Assembly: GCA_947457935.1 (NCBI GenBank)
Contig: CANGXP010000011.1
Span: forward strand, 1-44,302
Length of the DNA stretch: 44,302 nt
From: Alphaproteobacteria bacterium
GTDB lineage: Bacteria; Pseudomonadota; Alphaproteobacteria; JAJTHO01; CANGXP01
Reading direction: 5' to 3'
Below, one piece after another: positions 25,488-34,000 of this stretch. The first letter of the stretch is position 1; the number at the start of each line of letters is the position of its first letter. Both the position numbers and the translations under genes were made by a program. A model generated the notes under the pieces. The model saw only the letters and a list, made by a program, of their open reading frames with translations. It was not told the origin of the DNA and ran no database searches.

Positions 25488-26936
25488 TTAAAACCGAAAT
25501 TGTGTGCGCGCCACTAACGCATTTTCATCAGGGCGATTGGTAACAGTGGCTGCCCCGCCGTCAAAAGTTGTCCAGTCGTAGTTGATAGCGAATTTAAAAT
25601 TCTCGTTGGGATACCAACTTATGCCTGTCCCTACCGTGCTTGCTTTGTTGGCAGAAAGGCTGTTGTTGGCGAATGTGGGGAAGGTTGCGTTATCAAGCTT
25701 CGTTTCGCCTACGCGCCCGAGCACCTCAAACGCGCCCCAACTGTTGGTTGCAGGATTGAACGGATTTTGCGGCACGACACCGCCTTTATACTGATTATCT
25801 TCCCCTGTGAGCACATACCCCGCCGAAACTTGCCATGCATTATGCTCTAGCTGTGCTGTGTTTGCGCCATTTCTCACCGTTTGTGCGGAAATGGCATATT
25901 CCAACTGCACGCCTAAGCTATTGTAATAATAATAGGCTTGGGGAAACAAACGCCAGTGCGTGCCGCTTGCGTACGTTGTGCTAAGGTAGCTGAAAAATGC
26001 TTGCTGCCCTGCTGTGTTGTAACTCCCTAAAATGGTATTGCCCACACTGCCATCACGGTCGCCAATACTTCCCGCAATGCCCACGCCCAAGCCTTGCAAT
26101 AATAGTGTATCCGCGTTTCTAAAGGGGTGCGCGAACACACGCGCAATGTAATCTTTTTTATCATCAGCATCCGTATCGCTATTGGCGAGGTCTGCTGCGC
26201 CATTAAAGATACCCACCTGATATTCCAACACATTGGGGATAATATCGCCATAAAGTTGAAAGCCAACATCACGGCTGGGCGAAAAATTGGTAGGGTGCCC
26301 TCGTTCGATAAACTCCATATCTGCCGCTGATTGCAACCGCTCTAATTCTAGCGGTGGCTTAAATTTTCCCACACGGAATTGCAGGCTGTCGAGCACTCTA
26401 AAATCAGCGTGTGCATCAAACACCCTTGTTGTGTTCGCAAAATCAGGCATCAATCGGAAAGAGAAATCTTGATACGCTGTTACCTCTAAAACAGGGCGTA
26501 AACGCCGCGCCAGAAAATCATCTTTTCCCGTGTTGCCTTTGTCATTAAGGAATGTACGTGCATCAAACTGTGCATAGCCGCGCAATTTAATCTGTAAGTT
26601 TTTATCAGGAGACGTAACGAGCAATCCCTTTTGGCGATTCAACTCAACCGTTGCGGTTTTTGCGGCTGTTGCTTTGGCTACTTCTTGCTGCACTTCGATT
26701 TTTCGCTCTACAAGGGCGAGCTGTTGCGAAACCGTTTCATGGTTCAATTTTTGCGCCTGTGTTTCGCTTTCTTTCGCGGCTAACTGTTGCTTGAGCGTCG
26801 CAATTTCTTGCTCCATCTGCATAATCCGCTGCATGATTTGCGCGTTACTAACAGGCGCTGTTTGCGCAACAGCGGCGTTCGTTGCAAACATAAGCAAACT
26901 TGCTGTAATAATAGTTTTTGTGTCAAAGGATGTCAT
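25488..26936 (-). CDS. OprO/OprP-type anion porin with N-terminal coiled coil
   Basis: 482 residues. A signal peptide ends near NAAVA; residues about 30-95 form a coiled coil (MQRIMQMEQEIATLKQQLAAKE and on), a trimer stalk common in this family. The barrel begins at LLVTSPDKNLQIKLRGYAQFDAR and contains RVGKFKPPLELERLQSAADMEFIERG, typical of phosphate-selective porins O and P. The chain ends ARTQFRF with a terminal Phe. The family passes phosphate, pyrophosphate and probably other anions across the outer membrane. Lying between an Rrf2 regulator gene (26-base gap) and the sulfate importer, it probably admits sulfate or related anions; that is inferred from context. Confidence 0.85.
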   Translation of the reverse strand: MTSFDTKTIITASLLMFATNAAVAQTAPVSNAQIMQRIMQMEQEIATLKQQLAAKESETQAQKLNHETVSQQLALVERKIEVQQEVAKATAAKTATVELNRQKGLLVTSPDKNLQIKLRGYAQFDARTFLNDKGNTGKDDFLARRLRPVLEVTAYQDFSFRLMPDFANTTRVFDAHADFRVLDSLQFRVGKFKPPLELERLQSAADMEFIERGHPTNFSPSRDVGFQLYGDIIPNVLEYQVGIFNGAADLANSDTDADDKKDYIARVFAHPFRNADTLLLQGLGVGIAGSIGDRDGSVGNTILGSYNTAGQQAFFSYLSTTYASGTHWRLFPQAYYYYNSLGVQLEYAISAQTVRNGANTAQLEHNAWQVSAGYVLTGEDNQYKGGVVPQNPFNPATNSWGAFEVLGRVGETKLDNATFPTFANNSLSANKASTVGTGISWYPNENFKFAINYDWTTFDGGAATVTNRPDENALVARTQFRF

Positions 26937-26962
26937 CGCTGCATACTCCTGTATTTTTTTTG

Positions 26963-27388
26963 TTATAATATTTCTAAGGGAGAATCAGAAATTTGCTGCA
27001 AGGTTTTTGCGTCCAACACACTTGCGATCGCATTGCGTACTTCAATCATCACCTTGCGAATGGCACAGGTTTTCTCATCCAAACAATCATCACATTTTTG
27101 ATACGCCGTGACACTGGCGCAACGAATGGGGGCAAGGGGGCCATCAAGCTTGCGAATAACCCGCCCTAAAGAAATTTCTTCAGGTGTTTTTGCCAAAAAA
27201 TACCCGCCAAAAATACCGCGCTTACTATTCACAATGCCGTCATTCTTTAATTCAACCAAGATGGCTTCTAAGAATTTTTGCGGCACGTCTGCTTCTGTCG
27301 CAATGACACGGGTTTGCAACATTTTTTTATCATTTTTTGCCATCACGACAAGCGCGCGGAGAGCATATTTTGCTTTCATTGATAACAT
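26963..27388 (-). CDS. Rrf2-family transcriptional regulator
   Basis: 141 residues. The start MLSMKAKYALRALVVMAK and the helix-turn-helix RVIATEADVPQKFLEAILVELKNDGIVNSKRG are typical of Rrf2 proteins; an in-frame ATG at 27379 gives the usual MKxKYALRA start. Four cysteines (C90, C99, C102, C108) lie in the segment where IscR, NsrR and RirA bind an Fe-S cluster. The spacing differs from the three-Cys IscR pattern. It stands first in a run leading to the porin and sulfate transporter genes, so it may control sulfur uptake in response to Fe-S or cysteine status. That role is inferred from position. Confidence 0.88.
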   Translation of the reverse strand: MLSMKAKYALRALVVMAKNDKKMLQTRVIATEADVPQKFLEAILVELKNDGIVNSKRGIFGGYFLAKTPEEISLGRVIRKLDGPLAPIRCASVTAYQKCDDCLDEKTCAIRKVMIEVRNAIASVLDAKTLQQISDSPLEIL

Positions 27389-27456
27389 TTAACAACCTCT
27401 CACAGCAAAAATCCTACATACTAACTATGGATTTAATTGCGCCCCGTCAAGAAAAA

Positions 27457-27486
27457 AAAGAGCGGCACATCGCTGCACCGCTCTTT
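27457..27486 (-). terminator. Rho-independent terminator of the MFS transporter gene
   Basis: Read on the minus strand, AAAGAGCGG pairs with CCGCTCTTT (9 bp) around a 12-base loop, and a run of eight T follows. It lies about 23 bases after the MFS stop codon and separates that gene from the Rrf2-sulfate block. Confidence 0.88.
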
Positions 27487-27508
27487 TATAGATTCAAAGT
27501 TTTATTGA

Positions 27509-28807
27509 CTACTGATCAACAATGGCACGGCCTTTTGTTTCAATAATCCACGGCATCAAAAGAATACCAATGGCAGGAACAAAGCCAATCCAGAACAACA
27601 CGTTCATAGCTGCTTCCGTGGTGCTTGCTGCGCCCACAAGAAGCGGCCCTGCTGCAGCGATAATACGCCCAATGTTATAGCAGAACCCTGACCCTGTGCC
27701 GCGAATGCGGGTTGGGAACAATTCTGGCAGATAGAACGTAAACGCCCCAAACACCCCAAACACAAACACCCCAATAAAGAAGTATCCATACAGGCGTATT
27801 TCAGGGGAGAGATCCAGACCAAACGTCCCCAGCATCGACAAAATCGAGCAGAAGAAGTAGATCTTGAACATCGCTTTCCGCCCCAATGCCTTAGCAAACG
27901 GAATCGTCAGCAGTGTTCCAATAAATCCACCAACGTTAAAGTACAGACTGGTGTTAAACTTCCACTTTTCGCCTAGTGCCAATGTTGCAGCGGTGTCTAG
28001 TCCGTCTGCTTGCGCTTGAATTTGTGCTAACCCGTTCGCGATAATCGGTAAGAATGCGTTTGCACTCCACCACACAATCAACGCCGTGAACACAACCAAG
28101 AAGCCACTGATGGTCAAGGGGAGATACCCCGGTTTAAAGAGATCCCCCAGTTTTCCCATACTTTCTTTGTCTTCCATGTTCTCCCACACTTCTGGCTCTT
28201 TAACAAAGAGACGAATAATGAAAGCAATAATTGCAGGAACGAGACCAAACGCCAGCGTATAGCGCCATGACATTTCAGGATCATGCGCGAACATATGCCC
28301 TGCGATCACATAGTTGACACCCATTGCAAGGAATAAACCGAAGGGAGCGGACGTGTACAGTAATGCTCCTGCTTCCACGCGTTTTTCCCCGGGGATAACT
28401 TCCGCAACCATGGCTGCACCTGCAGCCCATTCGCCGCCAATACCCAGTGCTGCGATCAAACGACAGAGCAATAAAATCCAGATATTCGGCGCGAACGCAC
28501 ACAATGCTGTACCGATTGAATACATCGCCATGGTGAGCGCGAGTGTCTTTGTACGACCAATTTTATCAGCTATTTTTCCGAAAATAATACCGCCAACTGC
28601 CCATCCCACAAGGAGAGCGGAAGTCATAATGCCCGTCCAATGATACACGGCATCTTTCGCTTCAGGGCTACCAATTTCCAATCCTAAGAGGCTTGGAATC
28701 GCGTTTGGCGCAACAAAGTTAAACAGCATCGCATCAAAAATATCAAACCCCCAACCGAGCCATGCGGCGAAAAACACCGTCCATTGATATCTTGTTAAAC
28801 CTCTCAT
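27509..28807 (-). CDS. MFS transporter, carboxylate/sugar-acid:H+ symporter type
   Basis: 432 residues from the ATG at 28807, chosen because GGAGA stands at the right distance ahead; an ATG four codons earlier is itself part of that ribosome site. Twelve membrane helices are predicted. Signatures: WLGWGFDIFDAMLFNFVAP in helix 1, GGIIFGKIADKIGRTKTL in the 2-3 loop and LFPTRIRGTGSGFCYNIGRI in helix 10-11. The D-x-F-D pattern in helix 1 is typical of transporters of lactate, aromatic acids and related carboxylates. Substrate cannot be given. It is a single-gene unit with its own promoter and terminator. Confidence 0.87.
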   Translation of the reverse strand: MRGLTRYQWTVFFAAWLGWGFDIFDAMLFNFVAPNAIPSLLGLEIGSPEAKDAVYHWTGIMTSALLVGWAVGGIIFGKIADKIGRTKTLALTMAMYSIGTALCAFAPNIWILLLCRLIAALGIGGEWAAGAAMVAEVIPGEKRVEAGALLYTSAPFGLFLAMGVNYVIAGHMFAHDPEMSWRYTLAFGLVPAIIAFIIRLFVKEPEVWENMEDKESMGKLGDLFKPGYLPLTISGFLVVFTALIVWWSANAFLPIIANGLAQIQAQADGLDTAATLALGEKWKFNTSLYFNVGGFIGTLLTIPFAKALGRKAMFKIYFFCSILSMLGTFGLDLSPEIRLYGYFFIGVFVFGVFGAFTFYLPELFPTRIRGTGSGFCYNIGRIIAAAGPLLVGAASTTEAAMNVLFWIGFVPAIGILLMPWIIETKGRAIVDQ

Positions 28808-28841
28808 GGGTATCTCCATTATTATATTTTAAAGGTCTGCC

Positions 28842-28870
28842 TTTATGAATAACAAACTTACGGTTGTCAA
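28842..28870 (-). promoter_or_regulatory. Sigma-70-type promoter of the MFS transporter gene
   Basis: On the minus strand a perfect TTGACA (28870-28865) is followed, after 17 bases, by CATAAA (28847-28842), four of six matches to TATAAT. A start near 28835 would give a leader of about 28 bases containing the GGAGA site before the ATG at 28807. Confidence 0.6.
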
Positions 28871-28915
28871 ATAGCTTGTTAAAACAAATAAAAATCAATA
28901 CATTACTGTGATAAA

Positions 28916-31039
28916 TCATTTCACGGCGAACCAATGCTCTGCCGTTCTCTGTGTTCCTTCAACAGCGGCATAGACATGATGCCTGCCTTTGGCCAACGTC
29001 CATAAAAAAGTGTCGCCTTTTTTATACGCAACCTGCGTGCCGTTCACCCACCATGCAACCGTTTGACTAGGAAGCACGCCCGCAACGCGCATGGCAAATG
29101 CTTGTTTTGTAACGGGCAAACGGGGATCCATCGCCATCTGCAACCCTTCTGCAGGGCTAACAAGCGTAATGGTTTGGGGGGATGCATCAAAAGGCGTATC
29201 AACACGCCCCCTTTTAGGTGCGGTGATTTGCGTAAAATAGTCTGTTTTTTCAACGCACTGTTTTTTATTTTGTTGTGGCACACACACCACAGCTTGTTGG
29301 AGTTTAGGGCTTAAAAACAGCGGTGCTGTCTCTCCGTTTTGTGTGTCTAGCCTGTTAAAAATCCCGCGCAACACAAGCGCCGCGCCTGTTGACCCTGTAA
29401 CACCATCCATCGGCGCTTGATCAGGATTTCCCATCCATACGCCCACTGCATAACGATGATTATACCCCATCGCCCATGCATCGCGATAATCCGTTGAGGT
29501 GCCTGTTTTCACCGCCGTTTGTGTGGGGACATTTAAAACGCTCTGCATACCAAATTCCAAGCTTCGCGCCCATGGATCAGAAAGAATATTGCCAATTAAA
29601 GAGGCGGTTTCTTCGCTGAACACTCGCGTTTTGGGGGCAGGCTCTTCTTCAACAACAGTGCGCAGGGGAACGGAAACCCCACGATTAGCAAGTGTTGCAT
29701 AACCGCGCAATAACTCTACTAAACTCACCTCACCACTGCCCAATGCTAACCCTTCATCATAATAGGCAACGGATTGTGTTAAGCTCGCAAATCCCAACGC
29801 CTGTAATTGTTGCAAATAGGAGGATGTGCCCACAAAACTGATCGTGTGCACCGCAGGAATATTTAATGAGTTGCCTAAGGCTTGCCGCAACGTCACCTGT
29901 CCATAATAACGGTGACTATAGTTATGAAATCGATGCAAGCCCTGCCCCACACTGTTTGCGTAAGGCGCATCTTCAATGATTGTTGCGGGTGTCCAGCCTT
30001 TTTCCAAAGCAGCGGCATATAAAAACGGTTTTAAGGCTGATGCAGGTTGACGCGGGCGACGCACCATATCAATTTTACAGGCTTCTTGCTGAAAATTGCT
30101 CGCAACACACCCCACGCCTGTGGATACCCACGCCAAAATCTCCCCTGTTTGATGATCCATCACCAAAGCAGCGGCAGCTCGCACCTGATGACTTTTTAAC
30201 GCCTCCAGCCGCGTATCCAGCAAGTTTTGCGTAAACTGTTGCAATCCTGCATCTAACGTTGTGCGGGATGCATCGTGTCCTTGTTGGCGCACATATTCTA
30301 AAAAAGGGGCTGCATAAACAAGCGGTTGCGGGTCTGTAACGATGAGGGGTGTATCAGGAGGAGAGACGCCCATCGCCCTTGCAAGACGCTGTATACGCCC
30401 GTTAATCACCCCTGTTTTTTGTCGTAAATCAAATTTTGAGGGGGCACGCACCAACACTGCTAAGGCTAACATTTCTTGCTGACTAAGCGTGTTAAGACTA
30501 CGCCCAAAATAAAACCGTGCCGCTTGCACCACGCCTCGTCTGTTCGCTGCAAACGGTACTTGATTAAGATAAAACTCTAGAATATCCGCCTTGCTGCGTT
30601 GTTGCTCTAGCAGCATTGCCTCAAGCCCTTCAAGCCACTTTGTCCAAAAGGTGCGTGGTCGCGGATGCAGCACCCGCACCACCTGTTCGGTGATACTACT
30701 GGCACCCCGCGAGGCATCGCCATGCCGTATCCGTTGCCAGACTGCCCCAAAACGAGCACGCCAATCAACGCCGCCATGATTATAAAATCCCTTATCTTCC
30801 GCTGTAATAAACGCGTGTTGTAAAAAGGCAGGGATGTGATACAGCGGCATCACATCCGCCGTGTTCCATGCGGTTTGATAGGTTATGCGTAACGGCTGCC
30901 CGTGCCTATCTTCCATGGTGGAAAAACGACTGTCTGATACAACGCGATTGAACATAACGGCGGGCGATCGCACATCCCACACTGTTTTCGCTCCCACAAA
31001 CAGCACGAGGCTCAACACCGCGATAATAACGCTTTTCAT
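28916..31039 (-). CDS. pbpC: Penicillin-binding protein 1C
   Basis: 707 residues. One N-terminal membrane anchor, then a family 51 glycosyltransferase: TAEDKGFYNHGGVDW (catalytic Glu), RGASSITEQVVRVL and QVPFAANRRGV. The transpeptidase domain has Ser334 in SALKPF, NSLN and KTGTS (511-513). A C-terminal BiPBP_C domain follows (ITLVSPAEGLQMAMDPRLPV). It makes and crosslinks peptidoglycan on the periplasmic face. Its start overlaps the end of the alpha-2-macroglobulin gene by four bases; this pairing is known from many Gram-negative bacteria and is thought to link wall repair with protease trapping. Confidence 0.95.
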   Translation of the reverse strand: MKSVIIAVLSLVLFVGAKTVWDVRSPAVMFNRVVSDSRFSTMEDRHGQPLRITYQTAWNTADVMPLYHIPAFLQHAFITAEDKGFYNHGGVDWRARFGAVWQRIRHGDASRGASSITEQVVRVLHPRPRTFWTKWLEGLEAMLLEQQRSKADILEFYLNQVPFAANRRGVVQAARFYFGRSLNTLSQQEMLALAVLVRAPSKFDLRQKTGVINGRIQRLARAMGVSPPDTPLIVTDPQPLVYAAPFLEYVRQQGHDASRTTLDAGLQQFTQNLLDTRLEALKSHQVRAAAALVMDHQTGEILAWVSTGVGCVASNFQQEACKIDMVRRPRQPASALKPFLYAAALEKGWTPATIIEDAPYANSVGQGLHRFHNYSHRYYGQVTLRQALGNSLNIPAVHTISFVGTSSYLQQLQALGFASLTQSVAYYDEGLALGSGEVSLVELLRGYATLANRGVSVPLRTVVEEEPAPKTRVFSEETASLIGNILSDPWARSLEFGMQSVLNVPTQTAVKTGTSTDYRDAWAMGYNHRYAVGVWMGNPDQAPMDGVTGSTGAALVLRGIFNRLDTQNGETAPLFLSPKLQQAVVCVPQQNKKQCVEKTDYFTQITAPKRGRVDTPFDASPQTITLVSPAEGLQMAMDPRLPVTKQAFAMRVAGVLPSQTVAWWVNGTQVAYKKGDTFLWTLAKGRHHVYAAVEGTQRTAEHWFAVK

Positions 31040-34000
31040 GGAGTAGCTTGTAAAGGCTTAATTGTCATTTGCACGGGCACGCCCTTACCATAGACATCAG
31101 AATCATACATTTCTTCTGCCATAACGGGCATACTTAAGAATTGTCCCGCTGCGATTGCTTGTGCGGTATACGATAAATGATAGTTCCCCGCTGGTAAATA
31201 ATCCGCATAGAACCGCACTGCATCATGGCGCAATTCTTGATGATAAAAACTCCACCTCGCTGCATTATATCCCACCCAGTCGTTAAATTTGAAATACCAA
31301 GAGCCACCAGCCGCCGTAAAATCCCCTTTTTTCGCGTCAATGACAGACGCGGTTGCAAGGTCACGGTTCACAGGCTCTAATCCACCCGCAACAGGGTCAT
31401 CCACCACCACAAAATTACGCGCCGCAGGGACAGATATATACAAATCCACCCGCACCAATTCCCCCGCCTTCAAAGCAACAGGCGCACTAAGCAACACCCA
31501 TGCCCCCTCTCGTTCAACGCTGTATTCACGATGAATTTCAATGCCTGCGTTGGTATCTGTCGCACTCTCTTCAAGAGGCGCGTATTGCATCTTTGTTGCA
31601 TAATACAATCGCCCTGTACCCGTGCGTTCAATCTGTACGCTAGCATTGCGTCCTGCATCGCCTGCTTCAAGGGGGCGTGTGAACGTCACTGCTGCATCTT
31701 TTACGCTCGAGAAAGTCGCCTCCCCGAAAGTTTTTGCATCCAATGCCGCACGCACAGTCATCGACGGCTTTACCGCCTCAAAAGTTTTTGCATAGTCAAC
31801 GAGTGCCTGCAAACAAAACAGGTTTTCTTGAGTATTTTCCCAGTGATCCCTGCTGCCGCGTGCTTGAGTTATCATGCGTGCCAATTTCATCGGGACCTCA
31901 CCAACGGAAGATTTCCCTGCCGCTGTTGTTGCATAATCACTAAACACGGATAAAATCGCGCAATTTTCTCGCAACGGACTTGCTAAAATTCGGTCGTAGC
32001 TATCATCAAGCGCTTCACTGAACGTAATTTTTCCTGCTGATTCATTGGCCGTGGATAAAATCATCGGCACCACATCCTTCACATCACTTTTAAGCGCAAG
32101 AGCGGCTTGCATGAAGAATGTTTTGCCGAATAAACTCATGTGTGGTAAGTGTGGACGATAGCGTTCTATATCGGCTGCCGTCACTTTTCCTTGTTCTGCT
32201 AAAGCTGCCAACGCCACAGCGCGCACTGTTGCTGCCATCCCGTCACTATAAAAACTGGGGAAGGCATCTTGGCGCAACAAACCCGCTAAATAGGCATGGA
32301 GTTTTTCTTCCACCGCCACAGGAATTATGTAGCCTGCCTGCCGCAATCCATTAAACGCAACCGCCGTATACGCACTCAAATACGGATCAACATACTGATC
32401 TTGCGCCACAAAATACGTCATCCCTCCGTTGGGTGCTTGCGAACTTGCCGCCGTTGCCAACGTCTGTTGCGGCAACTCTTTTGCTTCTTGCCATGTCAGG
32501 GTTTCGGGCAGGTAGGCGTTGAGTTGGGTAAAATGCGATGCCATCACCGCTTTGGTCAACCGCTGCTCCCAACAACTATAGGGATAGGTGCGGATATAGT
32601 CAAACGCGCCCGCTATATTCCCCAAAACACTGGGCGATGCAACCACGCTCACGCTCCCCACATCCGTATGGATTTTTTGAGGAAACTTGAGCGATTCTTC
32701 AACTCTATTCTCTGTTGTTGAGCCATAATGAGCGGCTGTCTCCAACGACCGCCGTTTGTTGACAACAACCGTATGCGTCAACGCATCGCCATCTATTGCA
32801 TCCACAGCGGTTGCACGAAAATCAATCGCGCCTTGCGGTGTATCATTCCCTACAGCATTGCTTTTTAAGGACAAAAACACAGTTTTTCGTTTATACGGCT
32901 CTAGGGTGATGACTTGTGTTGTTTTCGCCTGCTCAACACTCCCTGTTGCCGTTAAAGTAACGCTGAGTGTCCGCGTTTTATCGGTACGGTTCATCACGCT
33001 GAAATCCGCATCGAAGCTGTCGCCTTCTGTAAGCTGGTTGGGCATCACAGGGCGAATTTCTGTGGGCTTATTCACTGTAAAGTTCGCCTCGCCCAGCCCC
33101 ATTCTATCTGAAGGTGTCACCGCCATAGCAAGAACCCGCCAGCCCGTTAAATTATCAGGCACGGGGAATGTCACTGTTGCTTTGCCATTAGCATCGGTTT
33201 TAAGCGAGGGATTCCAATAGCTCACGAATTTAAACTGATTGCGTGTTGCTAAATCCCGTCCCCCATCGCCACCTTGGTTTGCGCCTTTTGTCATAAACGC
33301 CTGACGACCCACCAACCGCATCAACAGGCTATAATTGCGAACATCCAACCCTTCTAGCTGATAAAAACCATCATACGGGTCAAAATACTTCTTCCCGCCC
33401 TGCAATAAATCGAACACCGCTTCATCTAGCACCACCACGGCAAGCTCAATCGGTTCTTTTTTATCCGCATGACGCGGCGTTGCGTGTAAGCTCACCGTTA
33501 CCGTCTCGCGTGGCTTATACACAGCCTTATCGCTCTGCGCGACAACGGTAATTTCTTTATGCGGATCGTCAAGCGGCACTTTCACATAGCCAATGCGGAA
33601 CGTGGGCTTGCCCAAATCAAGCTGCAATTCCACAGGCTTATCTGTATCTTGTAAGGGCTTTTCTACACGCGGCGAAAATACCGTAACTGACATGTAAAAT
33701 CCCGGCAAATACGATGCTTTAACAGGAAATTGCACCACAGGCGTGCTGCCCTCAAGTGTTTGCACAAAATGATCAATCACCCCATAGCGTTCAATGGTGA
33801 TTAAGGCTTTTGCGTTCGGATAGGGGTTTTTCACTAAAAACTTAGCCGTGTCCCCCACCTGCCATGTTGGCTTTTCAGGAATAATCTCTAAGGCATTTTC
33901 TTCTTCCGTATTCCACACAACATCGCCTTTGCCCACAGCATACAGTGTTGTTTCGTTCGTGTGCATGCGCCCTTTTGTGTCCGTCACCGTTGCAGTTAAA

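Noticed and set aside
27430-27446. TTGACG upstream of the Rrf2 gene as its -35 box
   Set aside because: The sequence 17 bases further (TAGTTA) is a poor -10, and the box lies next to the neighbouring gene's terminator.
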